DNA of 64,000 nucleotides from Microbacterium lacticum (GTDB lineage: Bacteria > Actinomycetota > Actinomycetes > Actinomycetales > Microbacteriaceae): the NCBI RefSeq assembly GCF_006716815.1, contig NZ_VFPS01000004.1, positions 1 to 64,000 of the forward strand, given 5' to 3'. Below, in pieces: positions 1 through 10,100 of the stretch (the first letter of the stretch is position 1; every line of letters starts with the position of its first letter). The notes beneath the pieces were generated by a model. The model saw only the letters and a program-made list of their open reading frames with translations, made no database searches and was not told where the DNA came from. The translations under genes and the position numbers were made by a program.

Positions 1-2
1 AC

Positions 3-83
3 GTTGGAAGCGGTGCGGACTCTGGTGCCGAGGCTGACGTGGACTCTGGCTCCGACGTTGGAAGCGGGGCGGACTCTGGTGCC
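3..83 (+). repeat. 54-bp-spaced direct repeat coding a GSGADSGA motif in SbcC
   Basis: A 27-bp stretch at 3-29 recurs at 57-83 with one difference. It codes VGSGADSGA twice, separated by an acidic/serine stretch. This low-complexity insert sits between the N-terminal lobe and the first coil of SbcC and probably varies in length by slippage. Confidence 0.75.
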
Positions 84-2396
84 TATGGCGGCAGCGTGGA
101 CCCGGGTGCGGGCGATCTGTCGGCGCGCCGCGCGGCGCTGATCGTCGCGGTCAGCCGCGCCGACTACCGCATCGAGCAGGCCGCCGCCGTGCTCGCGAAC
201 GCCGAGGGGGCGCACCGCGACGCTCTCGCCGAGCACGGCGCGCTCGTCGAGCGCGACAAGCAGGGGCGTGAGCGCGCGGCCGTGCGCACGCGGCTCGCCG
301 AGCTCGAGGCACGAGCGCCCGAGCGCGCCGTCGAGCGTGAGCGCCTCGAGCGCGCCCGCGCCGCCGAGGCGCTGCGTGCGCCCATCGACGCCGTCGAGCG
401 CGCCGACACGCAGCGTCGTGCGGCCGAGGACGCGGCAGCTGGCGCGCTGGCGGAGTGGACGGCGTCGGGCGGCGAGGCATCCATCGACATCGCCGCTCGG
501 ATCGACGAACTCACCGCCGAGCTCGCGCGGTGGGAGGATGCGGGGGCGCTCGAGCGCGCGCAGGTGCCGCTGCTCGCCCGGCGCGACGCCGCCGCGGCCG
601 CCGTGGCCGATGCCGACGTGGCGCTTGCGCAGCTCGACGCGCAGCTCGCGCTCATTCCCGCCCAGGCCCGTGACCTCGACGATGCGATCGCTGAGGCGCG
701 CGCCGGCGCCGCCCGACAGGGCGACCTGCGCGTCCGCCGCGACGAGCTCGCCGTGCAGCACGCTGCGGCGGGCGAGGCTGCCGCGCTCGCCGAGCGCAGC
801 GCCGCCGCCGAACAGGAACACCACGCCGCGAGCATCGCCGCCGCCGCCGCGGCCGGCGCCGTCACCGAGCTGCTGCAGCGCCGCCTTGCGGGGCACGCGG
901 GGGAGCTCGCCGCTGCGCTCGTCGACGGCGAGCCCTGTGCCGTCTGCGGCGCGACCGCGCACCCCGCGCCCGCCACCGGGTCCGCCGAACCGGTCACCGA
1001 CGAGGATCTCAGCGCGGCCGAACAGGAGCGGGAGCGCGCGGGAGCCAGCGCCGTCGCCGCCGCCGACGCAGCGCGCGCCCTGCGGGATCAGCTCGCCGCC
1101 GCCCGTGCCCGGGCGGGCGGAAACGACCTTTCCTCGCTCGTCGACGCCCTGGCATCCGCGGAGTCCGACCTCAACGCCGCCGACGCCGCGGTGCGCGACC
1201 TCGAGCAGTTGATCGCGAAGCGCGCCGAGCTCGACGAGCTCACCGCCGCGGCGCAGCGCGAGCGGGCAGCGCGCGCCGACCAGCGCGGAGCCGACCGTGA
1301 GGAGCACGCCGCGGCGGCCGCCGAGGCGACACGCGCGGAGACAGTGATCGTCGCCGCACGCGGCGATCACGCCAGCGTCGCCGCTCGGATCGAGGCCGGC
1401 GCCGCCGAGCGGATGCGCGCGGAGCGCCTCGCCGACTCCCGCGCCGCACTCGCGGAGCGCCGGCGCGCCGAAGAGACGACGCGAGCCGACTGCGACGCAC
1501 GACTCGCGGGCAGCGGGTTCCCGACGATAGACGCGGCGCGGGCCGCGCTGCTGCCCGCCGCGGACGTCACCGATCTCGAGGAGCGGCTGGCCCGCGATGC
1601 CGCCGATCTCACCGCCACCCGCGCACGGCTGCTCGACCTCGAGGTCTCCGCGACCGGTGATGACGTCACCGCCGAGGCGCTCGCCGACTCGGCGGCGCGG
1701 CTCGCGAGTGCCGACACCGCGCGGAGCGCTGCGATCGCGGCCCTGCGCGGGGCGGAACTGGCCGCAGACGCGCTCCGCGACCTGTCGGAGCAGGTGGACG
1801 AGGCCGCCGCGCAGGTCGAGGAGATCGCCGATCGGGCGAGCGCCGTCACGCGCCTGGCCGACACCGTCGCCGGGCGCGCGCCGAACACGCTGAAGATGAA
1901 CCTCGAGACCTTCGTGCTCGCGGCGGAACTGGAAGAGATCGTGGCGGCGGCCAACGTGCGGCTGACGGAGATGTCGTCGGGCCGCTACACGCTGCACCAC
2001 TCCGACGCGCGGGCCGCGCGCGGGCGCGCGTCGGGGCTCGGCATCGAGGTGCTCGACGCGCACACCGGACGGCTCCGCAGCCCGCAATCGCTGTCCGGCG
2101 GCGAGACATTTCTCGCCTCGCTCGCTCTCGCCCTGGGGCTCGGCGAGGTCGTGACCTCACGCGCCGGTGGCATCCGGCTCGACACGCTCTTCGTCGACGA
2201 GGGGTTCGGGTCGCTCGACCCGGAGACCCTCGAGCTCGCGATGCGCACCCTCGACGAGCTGCGGGCGGGCGGGCGCACGGTCGGCGTCATCAGCCACGTC
2301 GAGGCGATGAAGGAGCAGCTGCCCGCGCAACTCGTCGTCGAGGCGACCCCGCAGGGCCCGAGCATCATCCGCCAGGCCGTCGCCGCCGACGCCTGA
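3..2396 (+). CDS. sbcC: SbcC, ATPase subunit of the SbcCD nuclease (5' end outside the window)
   Basis: SbcC pairs with the SbcD nuclease to cut hairpins and blocked DNA ends. The frame is open to the left edge of the window, so the Walker A lobe lies outside it. What is visible is a long Ala/Arg/Glu-rich coiled coil, a central zinc hook (CAVCGATAHP, a CxxC motif near the middle), a second coil, and the C-terminal ATPase lobe with the ABC signature SLSGGETFLASLALALG and Walker B LFVDEGFGSLD. About 785 residues are seen and the family is usually about 1000. At the window edge the protein has a Gly/Ser/Asp-rich repeat that is not typical of the coil. The GTG at 39 is only the first start-like codon in the frame, not the true start. 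Confidence 0.93.
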   Translation, partial: VGSGADSGAEADVDSGSDVGSGADSGAYGGSVDPGAGDLSARRAALIVAVSRADYRIEQAAAVLANAEGAHRDALAEHGALVERDKQGRERAAVRTRLAELEARAPERAVERERLERARAAEALRAPIDAVERADTQRRAAEDAAAGALAEWTASGGEASIDIAARIDELTAELARWEDAGALERAQVPLLARRDAAAAAVADADVALAQLDAQLALIPAQARDLDDAIAEARAGAARQGDLRVRRDELAVQHAAAGEAAALAERSAAAEQEHHAASIAAAAAAGAVTELLQRRLAGHAGELAAALVDGEPCAVCGATAHPAPATGSAEPVTDEDLSAAEQERERAGASAVAAADAARALRDQLAAARARAGGNDLSSLVDALASAESDLNAADAAVRDLEQLIAKRAELDELTAAAQRERAARADQRGADREEHAAAAAEATRAETVIVAARGDHASVAARIEAGAAERMRAERLADSRAALAERRRAEETTRADCDARLAGSGFPTIDAARAALLPAADVTDLEERLARDAADLTATRARLLDLEVSATGDDVTAEALADSAARLASADTARSAAIAALRGAELAADALRDLSEQVDEAAAQVEEIADRASAVTRLADTVAGRAPNTLKMNLETFVLAAELEEIVAAANVRLTEMSSGRYTLHHSDARAARGRASGLGIEVLDAHTGRLRSPQSLSGGETFLASLALALGLGEVVTSRAGGIRLDTLFVDEGFGSLDPETLELAMRTLDELRAGGRTVGVISHVEAMKEQLPAQLVVEATPQGPSIIRQAVAADA

Positions 2397-2440
2397 GCCC
2401 GGCACCCGCGCTCCGCCGCCGCGCCAGCTCGTGGCATCCG

Positions 2441-2499
2441 ACTTGTGGTCAGTTGTTGCGGGGTCGCGGCGGGGGACGCCGCCACGAGTGACCAGAAGT
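2441..2499. repeat. Palindrome between convergent genes (possible bidirectional terminator)
   Basis: ACTTGTGGTCA at 2441-2451 and TGACCAGAAGT at 2489-2499 form outer arms with one mismatch, and the pairing continues less perfectly inward to GCGG/CCGC. The element lies between the convergent sbcC and FUSC genes. There is no T-tract, so the terminator role is inferred from position. Confidence 0.5.
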
Positions 2500-2517
2500 T
2501 CGAGCCGAGGGCCGGGG

Positions 2518-3540
2518 TCAGGCCTCGGGGTGCGCGGCCAGGCCGTCGTGGATGCGTCGCAGGTCGACGAGGAGCGATCCGATCAGCATCCAGTGCGTCG
2601 GCGGCGCCGTGATCACCTCGAGCGGCCGGGTCAGCGCCGGCTCCTCGGCGGAGAGGTCGAGGTCGCCCGTCGACACCGCGAGGCGCAGATCGTGCGCGGC
2701 GCGGTGCAGCTGCTCGGCGATCGCCGTCGCGTAGCGGTCGCCCGCGATCGTGTCGTCGTAGTCGTCGACGAACGCGCGGGTCATCCCGGTCAGCTGCGTC
2801 GTGATCGCGAACAGGCGCCGCACATCGGTGCTGAGGGCCTCGACCTCCTCCGAGCTGCGACGGCGCCGCGGGTTCAACGCCAGCGACTCGTCTGCCTGCG
2901 TGATCGCCACCTCGGCCGCCGTCACCGAGCCGCGCAGCGCCCGCGCCTGCGCGAGCAGGTCGTCGAGCGACGCGGCGGTCTGCGGCTGCACCAGCGCGCT
3001 GCCCAACCGGTCGAGCGCGTCGGCGGTGTCGCCGGTCAGGATCGCGACCTGCTCGCGGGCCGGGCCGAGCGCGAGCGGCGGCACGATCGCGACGTTCACG
3101 ATCAGACCGATGACGGCGCCGATCGCCGTCTCGAGAATGCGATCGACCGCGTAACCCGGCGTCGCCGTGCCCAGAGCGAGCACGAGCATCGCGCTGATCG
3201 CCATCTGGTTCGCCGTGCCGGGAGTCGCGCGAAGCGCCCACGCGACGAGCAGCGCGCACGTCACCGCGAGCGCCACCGCCCAGAAACCCGAACCCAGCAG
3301 CAGTCCGATCGCCGAGGCGACGATCACCCCCGCGATCACCCCGACCGTCCGCTCGACACCGCGGCCGAACGACTGGCTGATGCTCGGCTGCACCGTCAGC
3401 AGCGCCGCGATCGCCGCGAACACCGGCGGCGGTCCCTCGACGAGCCAGCCCGCGATCAGCCACGCCGCCGCCGTCGCGACCGCCGACTTCACCACCTGCA
3501 GCAACGACGAGCGGCGCGCGGCGCGCAGCGACCAGTTCAT
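2518..3540 (-). CDS. FUSC / aromatic acid exporter-type inner membrane protein
   Basis: This is a 340-residue integral membrane protein. About six hydrophobic segments fill the first 180 residues (AAWLIAGWLV, VFAAIAALLTV, GVIAGVIVASAIGLLL, WAVALAVTCALLVAWAL, a segment around MAISAMLVLALG, and AIGAVIGLIVNVAIVPPLAL). A soluble helical domain of about 150 residues follows. The motif PPVFAAIAALLTVQPSISQSFGRG, quoted in part, is typical of the FUSC/ArAE family, whose members export aromatic or weak organic acids. The substrate here is unknown. A TAACGT hexamer at 3547-3552 lies 6 nt before the ATG and suggests a leaderless mRNA. It converges on sbcC. Confidence 0.8.
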   Translation of the reverse strand: MNWSLRAARRSSLLQVVKSAVATAAAWLIAGWLVEGPPPVFAAIAALLTVQPSISQSFGRGVERTVGVIAGVIVASAIGLLLGSGFWAVALAVTCALLVAWALRATPGTANQMAISAMLVLALGTATPGYAVDRILETAIGAVIGLIVNVAIVPPLALGPAREQVAILTGDTADALDRLGSALVQPQTAASLDDLLAQARALRGSVTAAEVAITQADESLALNPRRRRSSEEVEALSTDVRRLFAITTQLTGMTRAFVDDYDDTIAGDRYATAIAEQLHRAAHDLRLAVSTGDLDLSAEEPALTRPLEVITAPPTHWMLIGSLLVDLRRIHDGLAAHPEA

Positions 3541-3602
3541 GCCCTCACGTTACGCGGGCGGATCCCCGCCCAGCGCGCACGCACCGGCGGCCGCCCCACC
3601 GC

Positions 3603-4157
3603 TCAGACGCCGTAGCGGCTCCGGATCTCGGTGCGCAGCTGCGCGCTGCACGCGGCGACGGTGCTGCGCCAGTCGGTGATCGCATCGTCCTGCGCGCTGT
3701 CCGACACCGCCTTCAGCACCGTGATCGGCACGCCGAAGCGCTCCGCCACCCAGATGTAGGCGTAGGTCTCCATGTCGACGAGCGTCGCGCCGAGGGTGCG
3801 AATGGATGCCACGGCATCCGCGTCGTCGACGAAGTAGTCGCCCGTGGCGATCGTCACGGTGCCGCCGCCGGTCTCCACACGCGCCGGGAGCGACACGTGC
3901 TGCCCGGCGATGCCGTCGATGTCGGTGACGTCGTGCTGGATCGCCGCGGCGATCTCGTGCACGCCGGTGACCGAGGCATCCACCGAGCCCGCCGTGCCGA
4001 CCACGACGACCTCGTCGATGCCGCCGGCGTCGAGACGGCGGGTGAGGGCGTAGGCCGCCTGCAGCTTGCCCGGCCCGGTGACGAGCCGCTCGAACCCGTC
4101 GAGCGGGTCTTCGAAGGCGTCGAGTTCGGAGGCGAGGGCGGCGACGAGGAGCTTCAC
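3603..4157 (-). CDS. 5'-methylthioadenosine/S-adenosylhomocysteine nucleosidase-like protein
   Basis: A 184-residue member of the purine nucleoside phosphorylase/nucleosidase superfamily. It begins KLLVAALASELDAFED, where family members have a mxxxAAMxxEl motif. It carries VVVVGTAGSVD in the base/ribose pocket region and LVDMETYAYIWVAERFGVP, whose ME(T/S) is the ribose-binding glutamate signature, and SDSAQDD near the end, where an Asp is catalytic in MTAN. It is shorter than typical MtnN (about 230). The GTG at 4157 is chosen because homology begins there and GGAAG lies about 9 nt upstream. A longer open frame upstream is antisense to the next gene. A second, more canonical mtnN lies in the island at 27055, next to luxS. 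Confidence 0.75.
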   Translation of the reverse strand: MKLLVAALASELDAFEDPLDGFERLVTGPGKLQAAYALTRRLDAGGIDEVVVVGTAGSVDASVTGVHEIAAAIQHDVTDIDGIAGQHVSLPARVETGGGTVTIATGDYFVDDADAVASIRTLGATLVDMETYAYIWVAERFGVPITVLKAVSDSAQDDAITDWRSTVAACSAQLRTEIRSRYGV

Positions 4158-4334
4158 CCCCTCATTCTTCCATCCGCCGCGAGTGCTTCCCTCCGCCGCG
4201 GGGAGCCGCCTCGCCGCGACGTGCGCCGGTCGAGATCGGTTTCTCACGGCGCCCGGGGCGCGCGAGTGCGCTCCGTGGACCAAGATGAGGATGTCGGGTC
4301 TCGACGGACCCGTCCGCGTGGAGATCGGAGCGAC

Positions 4335-4934
4335 ATGACCCTGCAGACCGTTCCTCTGGACACCCCCGACGGTGTGACCGCCCGACTGGGCTGGGACCCG
4401 GCGACGAGTGTGCACGACCGCCGTCGCATCATCGCCAAAGAGCTCATCGCCGCCAAGCTCGGGTGCGAGCCCAAGGACATCCGCGTCGAGCGCGAACCTC
4501 CGCGCGGATTCGGGTACCACACGCGCCTGATCGCCTCGCGCGACGGCGAGGAGCTGCCGATCTCGATCGTCACCGCCAGCTATCGCGCGGCGACCGTCGT
4601 CGCGATCTGCGACCCGTCGCTCTCCGTCGGCATCGACATCCGCGACATGCACCCCGACGACGCCGACATCCGGCAGATGGGGCGCCACTCGCGACTGATC
4701 GACGAGTCGAACACCGAAGACCTGCTGCAGCACTGGGTGCGCGTGCAGGCCGTGCTCGAAGCCGACGGCCGCGGCGTGCGCGTCGCCCCCGACCGCGTGC
4801 ACCTCGACACCGGGCGCAACAAGGGCTGGATCCCCGACCGCAACATGAAGTACGAACTGGTCGACGCGTCACGCGACGGCTGGATCATCACGATCGCGGT
4901 CGGCCGCCCCGTCCCTCCGGCGACGCGCCCCTGA
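4335..4934 (+). CDS. 4'-phosphopantetheinyl transferase-like protein
   Basis: A 199-residue protein resembling the phosphopantetheinyl transferase superfamily. ISIVTASYRAATVVAICDP is followed by SVGIDIRDMHPDD, matching the family's vGiDiE metal-binding segment, and then HWVRVQAVLEADGRG sits where Sfp-type enzymes carry the W-x-x-KE-A motif. That Lys-Glu pair reads Val-Gln here, so a metal/CoA ligand expected in active enzymes appears to be missing. Such enzymes attach 4'-phosphopantetheine to carrier proteins. This copy may be divergent or may have another role. The ATG at 4335 follows GGAGCGAC. The preceding 177 bp hold no gene that I recognise. It ends 14 bp from the convergent nadE. Confidence 0.6.
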   Translation: MTLQTVPLDTPDGVTARLGWDPATSVHDRRRIIAKELIAAKLGCEPKDIRVEREPPRGFGYHTRLIASRDGEELPISIVTASYRAATVVAICDPSLSVGIDIRDMHPDDADIRQMGRHSRLIDESNTEDLLQHWVRVQAVLEADGRGVRVAPDRVHLDTGRNKGWIPDRNMKYELVDASRDGWIITIAVGRPVPPATRP

Positions 4935-4948
4935 CCCCCTGACCCGCC

Positions 4949-7027
4949 TCAGTCGACGAGGTCGGGGAACGCCTCGCGCAGCTCGGCGAGCCACACGGCG
5001 GCGTTGCCGTCCGACGGCGCGCGCCAATCGCCGCGCGGCGACAGCGACCCGGCCGCGAGCACCTTCGGTCCGTTCGGGATCGCCGTGCGCTTGAACTGCG
5101 CGAACCCGAAGAAGCGCTTCACGAACACCTGCAGCCAGCGCACGATCGCCGCGCGGTCGTAGGCGTAGCGGTCGGCGTCGGGGAATCCGGGCGGCCACGC
5201 GCCCGCCGTGGCATCCGACCACGCCTGCTCGGCGAGGAACGCGATCTTCGACGGGCGCAGTCCGTAGCGCAGCACGTGGAACAGCGCGAAGTCGTGCAGC
5301 GCGTAGGGGCCGATCGTGTCCTCGGTCGACTGCACCTTGCCGTCCTGTCCGGCGGGGACGAGTTCGGGGCTGATCTCCGTGTCGAGCACCGACTGCAGCA
5401 CGTCCTTCGCCTCCTGCGTCAGCGCGGCGCCGTCGTCCGGATGCGCGATGACCCAGCGGATCAGGTGCTGGATGAGCGTCTTCGGCACACCCGCGTTGAC
5501 CGCGTAGTGGCTCATCTGGTCGCCGACGCCGTACGTCGCCCACCCGAGCGCCAGCTCCGACAGGTCGGAGGTGCCGACGACGAAGCCGCCGTTCTGGTTC
5601 GCGAGGCGGAAGAGGAAGTCGGTGCGCGCCCCGGCCTGCACGTTCTCGAACGTCACGTCGTAGACGGGCTCGCCGTTCGCGTAGGGGTGCCCGATGCCCT
5701 TCAGCAGCTCGGTCGCCATCGGACGGATGTCGATGGTCGAGATCGTCGCGCCGATCGCCTCGGCGAGGGCGACCGCGTTGGATCTCGTGTGCTCGCTCGT
5801 CGCGAATCCGGGCATCGTGTAGGCGAGGATGTCGCTGCGCGGGCGCCCCATCCGGTCCATCGCGCGCGCGACGACGAGCAGGGCGTGGGTCGAGTCGAGC
5901 CCGCCCGAGACACCGATGACGGGCTTGGGTGACCCGATCGCACGCATCCGCTGCTCGAGCCCGGAGACCTGGATGCTGAACGCCTCGTAGCAGTCCTGGT
6001 CGAGGCGGGCGGGGTCGTCGGGCACGAACGGGAACCGGTCGAGGGGGCGGCGGAGGGTCGTCGTGGATGCCAGCGCCGAGGGCGGGTCCACGTGGAACGG
6101 GATGCGACGGACGGAGGCGGCGGCCTCCGCCTGCACCCGGTTGTCGTCGAACGTGCCCTGCCGCAGGCGGTCCTGCCGCAGCCGGTCGAGGTCGATGTCG
6201 GCGAGGGCGGTGCGCGGACCGTCGGGGAAGCGCTCCGTCTCGGCGAGGAGCGCCCCGGCCTCGTAGATCATCGTCTGCCCGTCCCACGACACGTCGTTCG
6301 TCGACTCGCCCTGGCCGGCCGCGGCGTAGACGTAGGCCGCGTTGCAGCGGAACGACTGCGACTTCGCGAGCAGATGCCGGTCGTCGGCGCGGGCGATCGT
6401 GATGGGGCTGCCGGAGAGGTTCAGCAGCACCGTCGCGCCGGCGAGCGCCGCGGTGGACGACGGCGGGATCGGCACCCACATGTCCTCGCACACCTCGGCG
6501 TGCACGACGAGACCGGGCACATCGGATGCCTCGAACACGAGATCCGTGCCGACCGGCACCTCTTCGCCGGACAGGGTCGTCGTGGCGGGGGCGCCCGCGC
6601 CCGACGCGTACCAGCGCGCCTCGTAGAACTCGCGATAGGTGGGGAGGTAGGTCTTCGGTGCGACGCCGAGCACGGCGCCGCGGTGGATGACCACGGCGCA
6701 GTTATACAGCCGTGCGCCCAGCTGCAGCGGCGCCCCGACCACCAGCAGGGTCCGCAGTGACCGCGAGGCGGTGACGACCTCGTCGATCGCCGCGCGAGCG
6801 GCGTCGAGAACGACGTCCTGCATCACGAGGTCGTCGATCGCGTAGCCGGTGAGGCACAGCTCGGGGAAGACCGCCACCGCCGCACCCTCGTCGTGCGCGG
6901 CGCGGGCCGCCGCGATGACGGCGGCGGCGTTGCGCGGCGGATCGGCGACGGCCACGGGGATCGTGCAGGCCGCGACGCGCGCGAAGCCGTGCCGGTAGAC
7001 GCTCTCGAACGGTAGCTGCTCGCTCAC
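4949..7027 (-). CDS. nadE: Glutamine-dependent NAD+ synthase
   Basis: The 692-residue protein makes NAD+ from deamido-NAD+, ATP and glutamine in the cytosol. Residues 1 to about 320 form a nitrilase-type amidase domain that releases ammonia (Glu in VFPELCLTGYAI, Lys in VAPKTYLPTYREFYE, Cys in VVHAEVCEDMWVP). Residues of about 330-680 form the synthetase domain with the ATP P-loop GVSGGLDSTHALLVV and SDLSELALGW. The length fits the long actinobacterial type (TB NadE about 680). A CAGACT hexamer sits 6 nt before the GTG, close to the leaderless pattern of neighbouring genes. Confidence 0.95.
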   Translation of the reverse strand: MSEQLPFESVYRHGFARVAACTIPVAVADPPRNAAAVIAAARAAHDEGAAVAVFPELCLTGYAIDDLVMQDVVLDAARAAIDEVVTASRSLRTLLVVGAPLQLGARLYNCAVVIHRGAVLGVAPKTYLPTYREFYEARWYASGAGAPATTTLSGEEVPVGTDLVFEASDVPGLVVHAEVCEDMWVPIPPSSTAALAGATVLLNLSGSPITIARADDRHLLAKSQSFRCNAAYVYAAAGQGESTNDVSWDGQTMIYEAGALLAETERFPDGPRTALADIDLDRLRQDRLRQGTFDDNRVQAEAAASVRRIPFHVDPPSALASTTTLRRPLDRFPFVPDDPARLDQDCYEAFSIQVSGLEQRMRAIGSPKPVIGVSGGLDSTHALLVVARAMDRMGRPRSDILAYTMPGFATSEHTRSNAVALAEAIGATISTIDIRPMATELLKGIGHPYANGEPVYDVTFENVQAGARTDFLFRLANQNGGFVVGTSDLSELALGWATYGVGDQMSHYAVNAGVPKTLIQHLIRWVIAHPDDGAALTQEAKDVLQSVLDTEISPELVPAGQDGKVQSTEDTIGPYALHDFALFHVLRYGLRPSKIAFLAEQAWSDATAGAWPPGFPDADRYAYDRAAIVRWLQVFVKRFFGFAQFKRTAIPNGPKVLAAGSLSPRGDWRAPSDGNAAVWLAELREAFPDLVD

Positions 7028-7121
7028 CTGCCCAGTCTGGCACCTCGTCTCGGGTGGCTGGGGCGGAGTCGACCGGGGCGACGTCCGAGCCCACGGCTAG
7101 GGTCGATCGCGGAAGGGTGAC

Positions 7122-10100
7122 ATGCGATACATCGAAGACAGCGGCGACGGCGCACGGATCGTCTGGAGCGCGAGCGACCTCAAGGCCGCCGCCGAGTGCG
7201 AGTTCGCGTGGCTGCGCGCCATCGACGCGAAGCTCGGCCGGCTGCCCGCCGTCGAAGAGCCCGAAGACCTCACCCTCGCCCGCGCCGGCCGCCTCGGCAC
7301 GCAGCACGAACTGCGTCAGCTCGAGGCCTATCGCGCGCAGTACCCCGGCCGCGTCGTCGAACTGCCCGAGACGCGGTCGTCGGATGCCCAGGGCATCGCC
7401 GCGGCCGTCGCCGCGACGAACGCGGCGCTCGGCGACCCCGACGTCGCGGTGATCTATCAGGCGGTGTTCGCGACCGACGAGTTCGTCGGCTTCGCCGACT
7501 TCTTGCTGCGAGAGACCGCGGAGGATTCGCCCGGCGGGGACGCTGACGCCGAGCCCGGTGCGTGGATCGTGCAGGACACGAAGCTCGCCCGCCATGCCCG
7601 GGTGACCGCGCTCATGCAGCTGGCGGCATACGTCGATCAGCTCGACCGCCTCGGCGTCCGTCGCAGCGACCGCGTCGAGCTGCTCCTCGGCGACGGCACG
7701 ACCTCGACGCACGAGGTGCGCGACCTCATGCCCGTCTTCCGCCTGCGCCGCGAGCGCCTGCGCGCCCTGATCGCCGACCGCGACCTCGCCGCCGGGGCCG
7801 AGGGCGAGCCGATCGCCTGGGGCGACGACCGCGGCGAGCTGCGCGTCGTCGCGTGCGGGCGCTGCGCGACGTGCGACGCCGAGGTCATCTCGCACCGCGA
7901 CCTGCTGCTCGTCGCGGGCATGCGACCCGTGCAGCGCGATCGGCTGCGCGCCGCAGGCATCCTCGCCATCGACGACCTCGCCGCCGCCCGCGAGGCGCCC
8001 GAGCGCATGTCGTGGGACACCTTCACGGGCCTGCGCACCCAGGCGCGCCTGCAGCTGGAGAGCCCCGCCGGCGGGATCGTCGCCCTGCTGCCCGCGTCAG
8101 CGCCCGCACCGGGGCCGGCACCCGACGAGGTCGCGGCAGTCGAGGTCGTGGCCGCCGAGAACGCTGTGGAGGCACCGGGCTCCGAAACGGTCGAGCTGCC
8201 GCCCGTGCCGACCTACGAGGTGGTGTTCCCGAAGGCGATCGGCGCGCTCCCGCGGCCCGATCGCGGCGACATCTTCTTCGATTTCGAGGGCGATCCGCTG
8301 TACACCGAGACGCCCCCGCCGGGCGGCCGGCCGCAGTGGGGGATCGACTATCTGTTCGGCTGGGTCGACGATCGAGAGCAGTACTCGGCGCTCTGGGCGC
8401 ACACGCACGCCGAAGAGCGCGCGGCGCTCGAGACGTTCCTCGACATCGTGATGCTGCGGCGCAAGACCCACCCCGGCATGCACATCTACCACTACGCGCC
8501 CTACGAGACGACGCATCTGCTGGCGATGGCCGCCACGTACGGCGTGCGCGAGGCGGAGGTCGACACGCTGCTGCGCGAGGGCGTGTTCGTCGATCTCTAC
8601 CCGATCGTCCGCCGGGCGCTGCGGGTCGGGTCGCGCTCGTACTCGATCAAGAAGCTCGAACCGCTCTACATGGGCGCCGAGGTGCGCACGAGCGACGTGC
8701 AGCGCGGCGACGACTCGATCGTGAACTACGTCGAGGCGCGCACCCTCGCGGATGCCGGCGACACGGCCGCCGCGCAGGCGGTGCTCGACGACCTCGCCGA
8801 CTACAACCGGTACGACTGCGTGTCGACGCGTCGCCTCCGCGACTGGCTCGTCGAGCGGGCGCGCGAGGCGAATCTCATGCCGTCGGCCGACATCGATGCG
8901 GCCGAGCGGCCCTACGAGCCGTCGCCGCGCGCCGAGGCGCTGAACCGGCTCGCGAACCGGGCGGCCGAAGCCGACCACGCCGACGAGCCGGCGGTCGCCG
9001 CGCTCCGGCTCGGCGCGGCTGCGATCGACTACTACCCCCGCGAGGCGAAGACCTTCTGGGCGACGCACTTCCTGCGGCTTCGCGAACCGGTGTCGATCTG
9101 GGAGGACACCCGCGACGTCGTCGTGTTCGACCACGACCGCTGCCGCGTGCTGACCGACTGGCACATCCCTGAAGGGGCACGGGTGCAGCGCCGGGTCGTG
9201 CAGCTGCGCGGCGACCTCGCCCCGGGCACGAAGCTCACGGCCGACTCGTCGGCGTACCTCGTGTACGAGCTGCCGGCGCCGTTCCCGATCGACACGAGCC
9301 CGCGCTGGATCCACGCGGCTCGCTCGGCGCGCATCGTCGACACGCTCGACGACGGTGTGATCCTCGAGGAGAACTCCATCGCCGGGTTCACCTGGCAGGA
9401 GTTGCCGATCGCGCTCACCCCGCCCGCGCCGCCCCAGGCCGGCAGCCAGCAGGCGGCGATCGACCGGTGGGCCGACGGCGTGATCGAGGCGGCGCCGACC
9501 GTGGCCGCGGAGTTCCCCCGCGACGCGGCTACCGACCTGCTGCTGCGCCGCGCGCCGCGCACCGCATCGGGCACGCTGCCGCGGTCGGCGGGCGACGACG
9601 TCGACGACATCGCCCGCGCCGTGCAGGAGCTCGATCACAGCTATCTCGCCGTGCAGGGCCCGCCCGGAACGGGCAAGACGTACGTCGGCTCGCACGTCGT
9701 CGCGCGGCTCGTCGCCGAGCGCGGATACAAGGTCGGCGTCGTCGCGCAGTCGCACGCCGTCGTCGAGAACATGCTCGAGCGGATCGTCGCCGCCGGGCTC
9801 CCCGCCGCGCGGGTCGCGAAGGCGCGGAAATCCGGCGCCTCCGGCGACGCGCCGTTCACGGTGATCGCGAAGGACGGCTACGCGGCGTTCGCCGACGAGC
9901 ATCCCGACGGGTACGTCATCGGCGGCACCGCGTGGGATCTCAGCCACCCCGGCCGGGTGGCGCGCGGCAGCCTCGACCTGCTCGTGATCGATGAGGCGGG
10001 GCAGTTCTCCCTGGCATCCACCATCGCCGTCTCGGTCGCCGCCGACCGGCTGCTGCTCCTCGGCGACCCGCAGCAGCTGCCACAGGTGAGTCAGGGCACC

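Noticed and set aside
151-2160. Long Arg/Ala-rich open frames antisense to or in other frames of sbcC
   Set aside because: They are shadows of a high-GC gene: no ribosome sites, no domain signatures and extreme amino acid composition.
4158-4802. N-terminal extension of the nucleosidase frame up to 4802
   Set aside because: The extension is antisense to the phosphopantetheinyl transferase-like gene and has no family match; homology begins at the GTG at 4157.
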